From Dichotomocladium elegans (taxonomy: Eukaryota > Mucoromycota > Mucoromycetes > Mucorales > Lichtheimiaceae), in the NCBI GenBank assembly GCA_025716815.1, contig JAIXMN010000011.1, positions 496,001-560,000 of the forward strand: a stretch of DNA of 64,000 bases, in the 5' to 3' direction. The position numbers and the translations under genes are program-made. Shown piece by piece: positions 13,643-25,788 of this stretch. How positions within the stretch are numbered: the first letter of the stretch is position 1; every line of letters starts with the position of its first letter. The notes below the pieces were generated by a model that saw nothing but the letters and a program-made list of their open reading frames with translations, was not told the DNA's origin and did no database searches.

Positions 13643-15810
13643 ATGGCACCCATCACTCCCGAAATCACCTCGAGCGTTCACTGGCTCTCCCAGATGAACG
13701 TAGATGTTGAGCCCCTCGAGAGCCGCAAATCGGGTATCATTGGCACCATCGGTAAGAGGGGCGAAAAAAATTAATGGGGGAGGGGTGAAAGGCATCGGAT
13801 CACAGCCTGACCGGGAGGGAGGGGCATAGGACCCAAGACCAACAGTGTCGAGATGATCACTCAGCTCCGTAACGCGGGTTTGAACGTTGTGCGTATGAAC
13901 TTCTCGCACGGCTCCTATGAGGTATGTTTTGTTTGTTTTTTGAGAATCGCGGTAATCTACGGGAATCCATGGGCAAATTCTGCGGAGATCCGGTCGGGTT
14001 CAGAAAATCTGGAGATTCATGGCTGATGAGGACTTGCTCCCCGTAGTACCATCAATCGGTCATTGATAATACCCGCAAGAGTTATGAACGTAAGTCCACA
14101 ATCTACTACTACTATTACTACCACTACATCGACTCATCCCTTTTTGCTCTAGTCTATCCTGGCCGCCCCGTGGCGATTGCACTGGATACAAAGGGCCCCG
14201 AGATCCGCACGGGTAACATGCGTGACAATATCGAGGTCCGTCGTCTGATTGTTAGGATGCTCCTTCTCTTGCTGATATTATTTATGACAATCATAGCTTC
14301 CCATTTCAGTCGGCCATGAGATGATCTTTAGCGTGGATGAGCAATATAAGGACATCTGCGACGACAAGGTCATGTACGTCGACTACAAAAACTTGCCCAA
14401 GGTGATCGAGACCGGCAAGACAATTTACGTCGACGACGGCGTGCTGTCCTTTGAGGTCTTGAAGATCGATGGCGACGCTATCCACGTGCGCGCCCGGAAC
14501 AACGGCAAGCTCTGCGCGCACAAGGGTGTCAACCTGCCTGGTACGGATGTGGATCTCCCGGCTCTTTCGGAGAAGGATAAGGCGGATTTCCGGTTTGGTG
14601 TCAAGAACAAAGTCGATATGATCTTTGCTTCATTCATTCGTCGCGGCCAAGACATCCGAGATATCCGTGAGGTCCTGGGTGACGAGGGCAAGAACATAAA
14701 GATCATCGCCAAGATCGAGAACCACCAGGGTGTTCAGAACTTTGATGAGATTCTCAAGGAAACCGACGGCGTCATGGTTGCTCGTGGTGTACGTATCCTC
14801 TCTCACTCTCCGCTCTTCGATGCTTATGGACCCTAGTACAAACACACACTCGCAGAGGACTGATCTCTTTTTTTTTTCGTGTGTGTGTGTGCATGTGGGG
14901 TTGGGCTTCTTAGGATATGGGCATTGAGATCCCGCTGGAGCGTGTGTTCATTGCGCAGAAGATGATGATCACAAAATGCAATCTCGCCGGCAAGCCCGTT
15001 ATTTGGTAAGCTTTTAAACTTTTCCGTACAATGAAATTAAAATTAATAATACTCTCTCATTTAGTGCTACACAAATGTTGGAATCGATGACTGTAAGTAA
15101 AGATTAGGCCGCGTGGGTTAGGCAAGCGCAAGAGATGCTGAATGTGCCTCGGATACGTATAGTATAACCCCAGACCGACTCGCGCCGAAGTGTCTGATGT
15201 GGCAAACGCGATTCTGGATGGCGCCGACTGCGTGATGCTTTCGGGCGAGACTGCCAAGGGCAGCTATCCCATTGACGCGGTCCGGACCATGCACGATATT
15301 TGCCGGTTGGCCGAGTCGGTGACGTGTTATCCTGCTGTGTTCAACGAGCTCCGTGGGTTGACTCCCTTGCCGACCGAGACGACCGAGACGGTTGCCTGTG
15401 CTGCCGTCAGTGCAGCTAACGAGCAGAATGCGGGTGCCATCATTGTTCTTTCGACCTCGGGCAATACTGCCCGCTTCGTTTCAAAATATCGGCCCAAGGC
15501 ACCCATCGTCGTCGTCACCCGCAACTCCCAGACCGCTCGCCAGGTCCATCTCTACCGTGGCTGCTTCCCGTTCATCTACCCTAAGGCGGCATCGTCTAGC
15601 GCAGTCAGCTCCTTGTCCGCCAGCGCCGCCCACCTGAGTCCCTGCGAGGTTGCGCCTTGGCAGGAGGATGTTGATTCGCGGCTCATGTGGGGCATGGAAC
15701 AGGCCATTAAGTATGGTCTTCTCAAGCACGGTCAGCCCGTCGTTGCCGTCCAGGGGTGGAAGGGTGGTCTCGGCAACACCAACACCCTCCGCGTCCTCTT
15801 TACTCCATAG
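13643..15810 (+). CDS. Pyruvate kinase
   Basis: Eight exons, join(13643..13751,13830..13921,14047..14089,14153..14235,14297..14788,14914..15005,15065..15092,15163..15810), give 528 aa. It catalyses the last step of glycolysis, phosphoenolpyruvate plus ADP to pyruvate plus ATP, in the cytosol. Hallmarks across the splice joins: [22 protein letters not shown], the catalytic-lysine loop KIENHQG, metal-ligand segment [33 protein letters not shown] and [20 protein letters not shown]. The length is close to fungal enzymes of about 500-530 aa. A Ser/Ala-rich stretch of about 20 residues sits in the C-terminal allosteric domain before [12 protein letters not shown], longer than I recall for yeast. 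The gene is unusually intron-rich for a glycolytic enzyme; the exon at 15065-15092 is only 28 nt. Confidence 0.97.
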
Positions 15811-16122
15811 ACGCCCGGGCTATCTTGTCGTAATAGCTCTCACATACCTCATCATGGGTCTCTTGTTATCTATCTACATATATTCCTGCATTTACCTTTT
15901 TTTCATACACCAGCATTGACATCTCCACTTTGTAATTGCACTGGGACAGTTCCTTCACGTTTTCGCATGGGGATGAGTGGGTGTGGCGACTGATCGTGTT
16001 TTATTTTATTTTCTTTCTCGTCATATGATACACGCACTCCATTTTATGCATACGTACTTTTTTTCTTTCTCTTTTTCTCTCTCTCTCTCTTTCTCTTTTG
16101 GATTCTTGCCATTCTATCTTGA
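15811..16122. other. Pyruvate kinase 3' region
   Basis: AT-rich trailer of pyruvate kinase, running into a CT-rich stretch (16063-16100) just upstream of the next proposed start at 16123. Confidence 0.5.
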
Positions 16123-16754
16123 ATGTTAATTGTTGTATACAGTGTAACAGTGCTGCTGGCAATTGCGAGTAATGTCTTGAATGTGGTTGCGACCGTGGTG
16201 CCGAAATGGTAAGCGGAGGGGGGGTGTTCAGAAACAGGAATGAGAAAAGAAGAAAGACGAGCGGCTGCGGCTTTTTCACTCTATGTAGGCTTATCAGCAA
16301 TGCGGGACAACAGACTTACGGTCTTTTTTTGGTCTGCTCGGGGTAAGGCAGACGGGTGTGTATTTGGTTGGTTGGGGGGAGGTAAAACGCAAACGGTGGG
16401 CTGGGCTGTTGGATGAAAGAAGAGTGACATAAAAAGTGTCAGACAATCGGAAACCCCACTCGATCTTATGTAAACAAATGGGTGTATGCGGCACACACCC
16501 ACTTTCTTAGGGATCATTGTCGACCATATCCACGGGCGGATAAAGGCGATTGCGAACAAGACAATGGCAAGTGAAAAGTACAGGTGCTTTGTTCACTTGC
16601 TTTTTTTTTTGGCTGATCGTCCATCCTCGTTGCTATCTCTTACACTAGAACTCTTTTGTCCACTCTGGTATGACAAAAAAAGGGATGTGCACATTGTTGT
16701 AGAACGCAACAGCAAGGGCGGGAAGATCAGTGGAACTCATGGGTTGTCGTCCTT

Positions 16755-16785
<31 letters not shown>

Positions 16786-17436
16786 CTCCTCTTCTCTGTC
16801 TCCCTCTCTTTGTGTATGTTTATGTGCGCATATGTGCGTGCGTGCGTGCGTGCGTGCGTGCGTGTGTGTGTGTGCTTGGTCGACGTATATACACATGTTT
16901 TGAAGGCAGGCTGCCGGGGCCGGGATGATCTTGGCAGGCGTGGTTGGCGCATTGACACTTGTTGCCCTCTTGGGAACCCTCTGTAGTAGCTCACGAAAAA
17001 GGGAAAGGGGTTGGAAGCTTGTGGCAGGGTAAGCGCTAGGAGAGGAGATGATGAGACACCCTTTTGATTAACCGCATGGCAACCTAAATAAAGCATGATG
17101 ATGATGCATGGTAAGTCTCCCGGCAGCGAAAGAAAAAAAAAGAGATATAGATGGAGAGAGAGAAAGAGCGTGCGTGTGAGCATGTGGAATAAGGTACATT
17201 GATCGGCTCATCCTCCTTGCTTATCACACCTCTTTTGTGTAGCCGTGCCCAGCGCTGTTGCGGTCGTCATTATGATCGACTTGGAGGTCCCGGGTACATA
17301 TCGCGGTCCATCCGTCACCTTAGCACTCGTTGCATGGAGCACCAGTGCCCTGATGGGTATAAGCATCTTGTACTTTGCTACCCGTGGCAACTATGGCCAT
17401 CGATATGAGCAGCTTACTACACCGAGAATTGGATAA
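16123..17436 (+). CDS. Four-pass membrane protein, claudin/SUR7-like topology
   Basis: No long frame marks this gene. I assembled it from six phase-compatible exons, join(16123..16208,16289..16342,16511..16570,16649..16667,16910..17028,17253..17436), 173 aa. Four hydrophobic segments are visible: about 3-27, 74-97, 109-123 and 134-155. The first extracellular loop has W29, then YGLFLVC (C45), C50 and C61, which recalls the W-GLW-C-C signature of the PMP22/claudin superfamily. Likely a plasma-membrane protein of unknown role. The 19-nt exon is the weakest part of the model. The long intron before exon 5 contains CT and CGTG microsatellites. The start ATG directly precedes the first hydrophobic segment. 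Confidence 0.6.
16755..16874. repeat. CT and CGTG microsatellites inside an intron
   Basis: A CT run at about 16755-16776 is followed by GT-rich DNA and then tandem CGTG units (about 16835-16874). Both fall in the proposed intron 16668-16909 of the four-pass membrane protein gene. Confidence 0.85.
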
Positions 17437-17901
17437 CGTTGCACATGATGGCCGGACCCAGTCTATAAGAGAAAAAATATCATTGGATAGTGTAGCTACA
17501 AACATAAAAAAAAAATTACAAGTACCTGCCCCTTATTTTTTTACACTCCCTTTGCTTTTGAATAGCTTCTTTCATAGTTGTTCTCCATTTTAACTGGTAC
17601 TCCTGATACGCGGAAGGATAGCAATTGGGAGAGAAGTAAACAGGAACGCAAGGAAAGAGTGTTAATCTGTTTGTGCAACTGAATGCCTTATTTTTTTTTT
17701 TGTATCATCTTATTTTATAAGGCTGGCCCAATCGAGACCTGTCGTTTTTCTTCCGCTTTTCTTTCCTCTATTGTTTAGCAACCTAGCCCCTTCCCTCTTT
17801 TCCCTCCCCCCCCTTTTTTTTCTTCCGGTTCCTCTTTCCACCCCCCATCTCGGTGCACATCTTTTAACCAAGTGAGCTTTAAGGCTCCCTTTTTTCCCGC
17901 C
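17437..17901. promoter_or_regulatory. Leader/promoter of the low-complexity protein gene
   Basis: Intergenic. From about 17740 to 17860 the plus strand is dominated by C and T, the same kind of pyrimidine tract seen upstream of other plus-strand genes here. No other motif recognised. Confidence 0.4.
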
Positions 17902-18689
17902 ATGTACTTTCACTCCTCTGGCTACAGACACGAGAAGTACGCAGCTGCCGTTCGGTCAGCTCAACGGCTGGAAAACCAGAGGAAGAAAAAGAAACGGAAC
18001 TCTTTATCGTCCGCCGCTTCTGACAGCGGCTATACATCATCGGCCTCGTCCTCGCCCAACAATAGCCAGCCGTCGCCCCTGAGCCAGCGTGTGGCCGCAG
18101 AAGCAGCAGAGGCAGATAAGCAGCAGCGGCACCAGCAAGCGGTTGCTGCTGCTGCTGCTGCCGCTGCTGCAACCGCTGCCGCTTATGCAGCACAAGAGCA
18201 GGCCCTTGCTGACTATGCGGCTGCAAAGAAAAAGGCAGCCGCTAAAAAAAAACTCTTGCAACAGCAACAACAGCAACAGCTACTTCTACTACAATACGGG
18301 GCTGGATCCAGCAGCAGCAACAACAGCAGCAGCGGGAACCTCCGTCAACCGGATCTCGTCTATTCTTGCCCACGACCACTTGCCTTTCCCTACCACAACG
18401 ATGCTCAGTTTCTGCCAGTGGCTGAGGCTGATCCCCGCGACATTGCCCGGGTCGCGCCTGCACCAGCTTCACGGCGTCCGTCGGCCGCCTCATCAAAGGC
18501 CTCGTCGAGCTTTGATCAGCATAGTGCATGTCGTGTGTCTATCAAGAGCGATACAGAAACCGTCCACAGTCAGCATTCGTCCATCATGGGCTCCATACAT
18601 CGAGGCACGGTGCGGTCCCTGCGTTCACTGTTTCAGCTACCGTCGGTACCGACAGAGCCGCCGAGTAGCAATCGATCTAGTCGGTCGTT

Positions 18690-18726
<37 letters not shown>

Positions 18727-19587
18727 TATCATCATCATCATCATACAGTGCCTGCGAAGGAGATCAAAAAGGGCACGGTCCAATCCATTCGTGCGATTTT
18801 TACTAGCCCGAACGGGCTCACGTCGACGGATTCCAATTCCAGCACCAGCCACAGACACAAGCCGAGCTACAGCAGCAGTGCTGCCAGTAGCCCGGCCGTC
18901 AGCAGAACAAATACCCTCAAAAGCGATGCGGTTGGCGAGCAGCACAACGACGACGACGACCATCTCATGGACAATCGACTCGAGACGGCGTCGAGGAATG
19001 CCGTGGTCAACAGCAAGCCACACGGCATTCTGGGTCGGTGGAGGCAGCGGACAACGGGTGCCTTGCAACCATCTCAATACCCCGCCCTTTCCAAAACGTC
19101 ATCGATCTACTCGTCCACATCCACGCTCTTGTCAAAACCGTTACCCAAAGCCCCCACCGAGCCGCCGAAAAGGAAAAATTTGCTGAGGAAGATCACTGCC
19201 CGCGTGTTTTCCAGTCGGAACTCAGCGCCGGCGGAGGACGACAATATACCACCGTTGCCTGCCATGCCCTCCGTACCAAAACAATCTCCGCAGGCATCCT
19301 CATCTCCACCACAGCAACAACTACCGTCCGTAGCAGCTCCTCCCCCTCCTCCCCCTAAACGCTCCCTCTTGGCGTCTTGGCTTCGACCCGATCCGGTGCC
19401 CAAGCAACAGGCTCCGGCTCACAAAAAGCAAACAACAGATGATACACCAACCAAGAAGTCCGCTGATCATCCAGTAACCACCGAAATTGACGTCGAGCCC
19501 GCCGCTCCCTCCGTTGTCGGCCGGATCTGGAAGAGCTTCAAACGTATGGTCACCGGTAAGAAGACGTCGCGGGTTGGCGTCTTGTAG
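17902..19587 (+). CDS. Low-complexity Ser/Gln/Ala-rich basic protein, unknown function
   Basis: Single exon, 561 aa from the ATG at 17902 (the frame is open upstream but without an ATG). It opens with MYFHSSGYRHEKYAAAVRSA and a Lys-rich patch. An Ala-rich then Gln-rich segment follows (about residues 65-135), a 12-residue Gln run and a His run near 265-285, several Ser/Pro-rich linkers, and a polyproline APPPPPP near residue 485. Three short basic-hydrophobic motifs recur: GTVRSLRSLFQLPS, GTVQSIRAIFTSPN and, at the C-terminus, GRIWKSFKRMVTGKK. They look like amphipathic helices that could bind membrane or a common partner (inference). No enzymatic domain is seen. I do not recognise the family. 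Confidence 0.75.
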
Positions 19588-20681
19588 AAGAAACATGCAG
19601 AAAAAGACATCCCAACAGAAAAAAAAAAAAAGAACTTGCCCTTTTTTGTCATAATCCTTTACACTCTGATATTGTCACGCACACATGTACACACGCATCC
19701 ACTGCACACACACACAAACACACGCATATATATATATATATATATGTATTACGCATGTATTCACCCTCTATGCAAAAAAAAAGAAAAAGAAAATAGGACC
19801 GCGAAAATCACGCACACACAAATATCCAGATTGTACAATCCTTGAAAAGCTCAGTGCAAAAAATCCCATTCATTTGTTATTATTTCCACCAATAAATTTC
19901 GCATGCCGCATAACATTGGGTCGTCGCTATCGATCGGTTCGAGGGTGTGGAAGGCGGCTGTGTCTTTTGCAAAGACTCGAAAGGATAGTGCGGTGTGCAG
20001 GTTAACACTTTTTGCGGAATCACTGTCACTCTGCTCTACGGACATCAATATCTACACATTCACTAACTGCCGGGCGGGTCTACTCAAAACAGCAACATGC
20101 CGTGTCTACCCTCCCTTTCTCCAGCTTTGTTTTTTTACGTACAACAGCGGCCGGTCAAAGAACTCCTTCTGCCATGAGTTGTATATATGGTATAGAAATA
20201 GCACACACACACGCCCTCGCAGCTTTGCTGCCCGTACGTATTCGCGAACATTGGATGCAGATTATTCATGTACACAACAGGACAATTTCCCCCACCCACT
20301 ACCCAACCTCCAGTCCATAAAAACAGCGACTGGAAAACAAAAGGCCCCTCAGTCTTCTTGAGTATTGTGGTGCACTCCCCCTTGCGTACTCCAAGTGTCT
20401 CCACACAAACCACCTTTCCATTGGATCCTCCCTGGCAGGGGAGATGATGTAGAAAAGAGGCGAAAGGGGCTCTCTCCAAAAAAAAACACACACATACATC
20501 TCGGTCTGCCCCACCGTCCCGTCCTATTGAACACCTACATGTGGACACATCCGCAACCTCTCCATCCTCCTGCCCAAAACATTCTGTTCACGCAAAAGTA
20601 TACGGATATTACAACAAACATGGTCCGATTCATATTTCGTTTTAAGAGTGTTGCTTGACAGGCGCTACGTCCTTGAACCAT
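19588..20681. other. Intergenic between convergent genes
   Basis: Holds an (AT)10 run at 19726-19745 and CA-rich DNA. A 65-codon minus-strand frame (19851-20048; ALSFRVFAKDTAAFHTLEPI within it) has protein-like composition, but no family or splice context supports it. The right part should be the 3' UTR of the ATP synthase epsilon gene. Confidence 0.45.
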
Positions 20682-21076
20682 TTAGGCGGTCTTGGGAGGC
20701 TGAACGAATTTCTGAAGAGCATATGCCATGAGCCCAATGGTCAAAAGTCGCATAATTTCCCCCCCCTCTCCAAAATAAGGAAAAACAGCTTTTCCAATGT
20801 GTCTTGGTTTTTACCTGTTCCTGCTGAACACCATTTTCCCACTTGGAAACCTTCAAATTGTTCTGGTTGCGGATCTGAGCGGCGGCGCGAAGATCGGTCT
20901 TCAACGAGTTGCGAACAGCGCGAGCACAAATGTTGGCGTATTGAAGGTAGCTACATCAAAAAACAATGTCCAACAGCCCGAGCCACACAGAATCAGTTTT
21001 AATTATCCTCGGGGGGAAAAAAAAATAAAGACACGGGAATGGCCTACGTGATGCCGGCAGACTTCCAAGCGGACAT
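20682..21076 (-). CDS. ATP15: Mitochondrial F1 ATP synthase subunit epsilon
   Basis: Three exons, complement(join(20682..20699,20815..20950,21048..21076)), give 60 aa. The joined product begins MSAWKSAGITYLQYANICAR, continues AVRNSLKTDLRAAAQ and ends QQEQPPKTA. This is the small epsilon subunit of the mitochondrial F1 central stalk (ATP15 in yeast, ATP5F1E in animals), recognisable by the W-x-x-AG-x-x-Y-x-x-Y-x-x-I-C-A start and the VR..LK segment. The family length is about 50-62 aa, so this is complete. Exon 3 encodes only PPKTA and the stop. It acts in the mitochondrial matrix; like its relatives it has no cleavable presequence. The gene lies 240 bp downstream of SPT16 on the same strand. 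Confidence 0.9.
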
Positions 21077-21315
21077 GGTTCAAAGTTAAAAAAAGTAGTA
21101 AACAATTTTGTTTTGAGGGGCGGCGCTTTGGTGCGTAGTGGCTAGCCCAACGCAACAATCCCACCCCCCCGCCCCCATCTCCAGTGACGTTCATTGTCGG
21201 TTCTCGAAATACAAATGACTACTCTCCACACTTTCTCCCCCTTCCACCCCTGCAGGGAATACGGACTCCATCCAGCGAACCCTTCTTGGGACGAACCATC
21301 ACATTTATTATTGCT

Positions 21316-24300
21316 TTAACGTCTCGCTTTCTTTCGAGACTTCTCATCATGCGCATCTCCATTTCGCTTGAGCTTGCGCTCATCGGCTAAATAAAAAGAT
21401 CCCGCGTTTTAGTCCATCCGTCCGTCTAGACTCCCCTTCCTTGACACTTTACCTGCTCGTGCCTTCTCCTCGAGTTCATCCCAGTCTATATCACGCAACA
21501 GATCAGCATGTATATCTTGTTTTGCGCTCCCACCATCCCCTCTTACCCTCGCCCGAATCAGAGAGCTCCTCTTCCTCCACAGATTCCTCGGACGCATCAG
21601 ACTGGACGTCGCTTTCGTCCTCGCTTTCGCTTTCTTCATAGTCGTCGCCTGACATCTCAAACTCGCTTCCGCTCTCCGATTGATCTTCGTCCGCTTCTTC
21701 CTGTATAATAAATACAAAGACGATGAATATCTGCAAACTTCACCCCAGGTTATACAGCAACAACAAAAGCGTACATCACTTCCGGCACCGAGGAAACTCC
21801 ATCCGCCTGTTTTGTAGAACTCGGCAGGGTCTTCGTTCACTGTCTTCATGATCATGCCCCAGTTGAGATTGACCGGGCCCTCCGTGAAGGCCACCTCGAC
21901 CGAGCTAGCGATATAAACAATGAATGATGTCTCTTCCCCGGCCCAGACACGTCCTTAAAGCACTCACTCTAGCCAATCCTTGACATTATCAAGCTGTGAC
22001 ATCGGGATAGAGTTGATCTGAATAGGCGATCGGTGGAAATCTTTGAATACAAAGACCAAGTCGAAATTCTTGAGTCCAAACTGAACGCGCTCCAGATGAG
22101 CAATTTCAATCTCGCTCAGCGTGATGATCAAGAACGGTGGGTCTGAAAGGTGCACCAAACATTCCGTAGTTGGCTGAAGAAGCACGTTCGAACGGAACGG
22201 CACACCCGTGAAACCAAGTTCTCTGAAAGGCACATCCACCTCCACTCGGCCATCGCTCTAACATTGAACCGCCCCCGTGTAAATATACGTAATCTCCCAT
22301 CCTGGCTGCCCCTCTCTTTTACGTACTGCCTCCGCCACTTTCTCGGCAAACGACTTGAATTCCTTATTAAGATTTGATCGTCGTCGTCGCTCCTCCTGCT
22401 CGGATTCAATCTCGTCTTCATCACCATATATGTGCCTCCGTCGCTTGTTGCCCGTCTCGTCAAATTGGATATCGGATGCTTCACGGTAGAATTGAATGTC
22501 CTAAATGGGGAATCTGATGTCAGAGACTGGCCACAAAGTACCTTCTCCCTTTGAACCGCATGCCATCTTACCCGAGTCTTTCGCTTGCCGATCAGGATGG
22601 GGTTTTTAAAGTGAATGTGGATGAGGACAAGTAGCTCGTTATCGCAAGGTTGGAAGAACAGATGCTTCACGTTGCTAAATAGGATGTCTGATGCAGGAAC
22701 ATCAGTCATCTATGCTTTACCCACATCCAAGATACTTACTGAACGAGTTGTCCGACTTGATGGACTGGTAGCGAATACCGTTTGTATGAATTTCCAATTC
22801 GCCCGGCAAACGCTTGCCGTCCAGTTGCGGCCGGACATAGACATCGGCAAGTCTCTGTGGCTTGCGACCTTTGACCAACACAAGGTTGTCCTGCTCCACA
22901 ACATCAGCCATCTCCTTGCGTTCGGCCTCCTTCTTCTGTGATTCCTTCTTCAGCTCGGTAATGTCCCGGTGAACTTCTGTCATATGGCGTGTGTCGGCAC
23001 TTCGGAACGTGAGCGCACGAACGAATGTGGCATTGGCATCATGGAAAGGCTAAGCAAACAACCCGCATTGAGTAACAAACATATCATTAACCGGTCTGCA
23101 TATTACCAAGTCTTCCTTCTTGCCACCAGCTTGACCTGGCGTCATAAAGTTGAGACGCAGCATAACAAAGTCGCCCTCATCGCTCTTGCTGGCATTCTTC
23201 AGGGTATTGATGTGGAACGGGACGGGGATGCCATAAATGGGGAGGATAATGGACTCGTTCTTCTTGTCAACATGGATCTAATGGTTGCATTGGATCAGCA
23301 ACGGCAAAGTTCACCTTCTCCACCCAGCGAAGAAAAAAGATATTACCTTCAGATCGCGCGCCTCGCGAGGTAATTTGTTATCGGCCCGATAACTTTCAAA
23401 CTTGCGAAATCTTGGTTTATTCTCGTCTTGTCCATTGCCCGAAGTACCCGAGAATTTGGCTAGTCCCTCGGCAAGTTTTTGCGCGAAAAGCTTCTTTTGA
23501 TGCTCTTTCCGCTTCTGTTCCCGCGATTCCTCTTCTTGATCTTCGCTACGGAACTTACTGCGGAGAATGGCCGTCTTTGAAGGCGTCTCCTTCTTTACAG
23601 CCTTTGATGGCCTCTCCGCCTCCTCGGCATCAGCCTCGTCAGATTTGAAGAAAAATGAGATTTCGTTCAGTTTCTTGCTGCAGTCGGCCGTCAGGACTTG
23701 GGGCTTATCCGCAGTTACTCGGATGGTGTCTATCAAGAGAAGCGAGTAGTTCTTGCTGCGTTTGTCCGTCGGCTTCGGGTTCTCAAGATCGGCGAAGCCA
23801 ATCGAGAGATTGAGAACCATGCCATTCTTGAGCTCACGAACATTCTTGGCATTCAAGACATAGCTAGCTTCACGGAACTCGATGCCCATACCGAAACCCA
23901 CGGTCTTTGTGAAATGCTTCTCCAGATCAGGGCGCTTAGCTACGATATATTCCAAAGCTTGCTTATAGACATCGCGGATCTTTACGCCGTCGTGGATACT
24001 TTCCATGACCTTTTCCTGTAGCTCAAGCAAAAACTCGTAGTTCTTTTCTTGGGTTTTGTTGGGATCGACCAAGAAGGTACGACCGATGTTGGAGCAATAG
24101 CATTTATATCGGATACCGAGCGAGCAGATGATTACTCCAGGATGAAGATTCTGTGAGCTGGACATGGCAGAAGATTTGAGGTCGTATTCGCCTCCACTCT
24201 GCACGATGGGGCTATAGCACCAATCAATGTCGCCCTTGTTCTCGATCTGTTGGTCGAATGCGTGAGTCCTCCTTTGTGCTCTCTTTCCGATCCTCTTCAC

Positions 24301-25576
24301 ATACCTCTGGAGGAAGACGGAGTTTCTTGAATAACTTGGGATCATCCAGGATGGCCTCTGTCTCTTCTGAAAGCTTTTCGTGGGACACCTGTCTCTCTTC
24401 GTCTATAATGGTCGACATTTCATCGATAAAATAGTGTTTCATCACATTCGAACTGAGCTTGGATGCAGTCTTCATGGTTCGCTGGGTGAAAGGGAAAAAC
24501 GCTCACATATCAGCCAGAGCAGTAATCAGCCACCGCAGACCATAATACTAACCACTTCATCTTCGTCCTTGACTGCCAAACATGCGGAAAGCGCAGCAGT
24601 TATCTCCACCTCTTCAAATTTCTTGCCGGACTTCTCCAGCGCAGTGTTCCACTCTTGAACGTTCTTGCCTGTAAACTTATCCTTGCCTACGGTACCGACA
24701 CGTTTCTACGAAGCAGCAGCAGCAGACATTAGCGTCAAAAGCGCGGGCGCGCACCTAAACCAAATCACTCCACGGGCCACATCACTTACACCATCGAGCA
24801 TCTCCAAAATCGGCGTATAAAGTGCAATGTTCTCCTCTTCCTTTTTACTGCGGCGAATAATTTCGATTGGCACCTGCTTGTCACCCTTCTTCAAGGTCGC
24901 AAGCACTTCTGCTAAAATACGTATTTCCAAACACGTGTCAATCTTTCCTGTAGTTGCTGACAATACTCTCCTGCCCCGCCTTCCCCAGTTCATACATACA
25001 TTTCTTTGCGCTGGCCACGAATATGGCTTTCTCAGGTGTGAGGACAATGAGGGTTTGATAGACAGGAATGCCTAGGAGCCAGGTCTAAACAATATCAATG
25101 AGCAATCGAACGAACTGGTAGTAAGGGGCGGGAGAGCCCGTCCAGGAGGACCTCTCCCCCCCCCCACACACACACACGATCGTCTAGGTCTCCGGAGGCA
25201 TACCTCAGCCGTCACTGATTTGCGGTATGGATTATCATAATCGTCGTCTCCAATAAGCAAAACGATCGCATCCGTTTGCTGAAAGAGATTGGCATTCGAC
25301 GGGCTCTGTAATTGAATTCAAATGAGTCCATGTACGTGTGATGCTGGAGCAGTTTTTATTTTCTCTCTCTCCTCTCTTTTCTCGTTCTCTCTCTCGCTCT
25401 TGCTCTGTGTGTGTATGTGCATGGGTGGATCATGCGAGATCATACAATCTGCAGGATCGCCATCATAGCCAGTTTTTTTTTTTTTCCTGGCTTGAAATTA
25501 TACTTGCCTTCCATTGGGAGATAAGGAAGCGTGCTCGCCTATGAAAACGCTTGGCATCAAGTTCAACGGTGGCCAT
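21316..25576 (-). CDS. SPT16: FACT complex subunit SPT16
   Basis: Sixteen exons on the minus strand: 25576-25508, 25305-25204, 25084-25000, 24911-24790, 24705-24553, 24481-24305, 24246-23347, 23277-23107, 23049-22740, 22687-22572, 22500-22327, 22257-21968, 21904-21775, 21700-21547, 21485-21453, 21386-21316. All phases close, giving 1018 aa. SPT16 with POB3/SSRP1 forms the histone chaperone FACT, which displaces and restores H2A-H2B during transcription and replication. Seen: the N-terminal lobe with [13 protein letters not shown] and [20 protein letters not shown]; the catalytically dead aminopeptidase-like domain ([10 protein letters not shown]); the middle domain ([32 protein letters not shown]); and an acidic tail ending [11 protein letters not shown] plus a basic NLS-like end EKSRKKARR. 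The first intron starts with GC (AAG^GCAAGT). Confidence 0.95.
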
Positions 25577-25788
25577 GATACAAAAAGAAAGAGAGAAGAG
25601 GGCAGTCGGCGCTATCTCACACACACAGACAGACACAGACAGACAGACACACACACGCACGCAACGCACGCACACGTCGCGCACCGAAAAATAGCCACAC
25701 CGCGTGCGCGCGAAATTTTTCTGGACGGGGGATGCATTTTTTTTTTTTTTTTTTAGTTTCCAGACAATTTTTTTTTTTCTTTTTAGCA

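Noticed and set aside
18089..19186. 365-codon frame in a second frame of the low-complexity gene
   Set aside because: It follows the repeat-rich CAG/CAT composition; the other frame has the better start, coherent motifs and C-terminus.
19851..20048. 65-codon minus-strand small protein
   Set aside because: Composition is plausible but there is no family, and it lies in likely 3' untranslated DNA.
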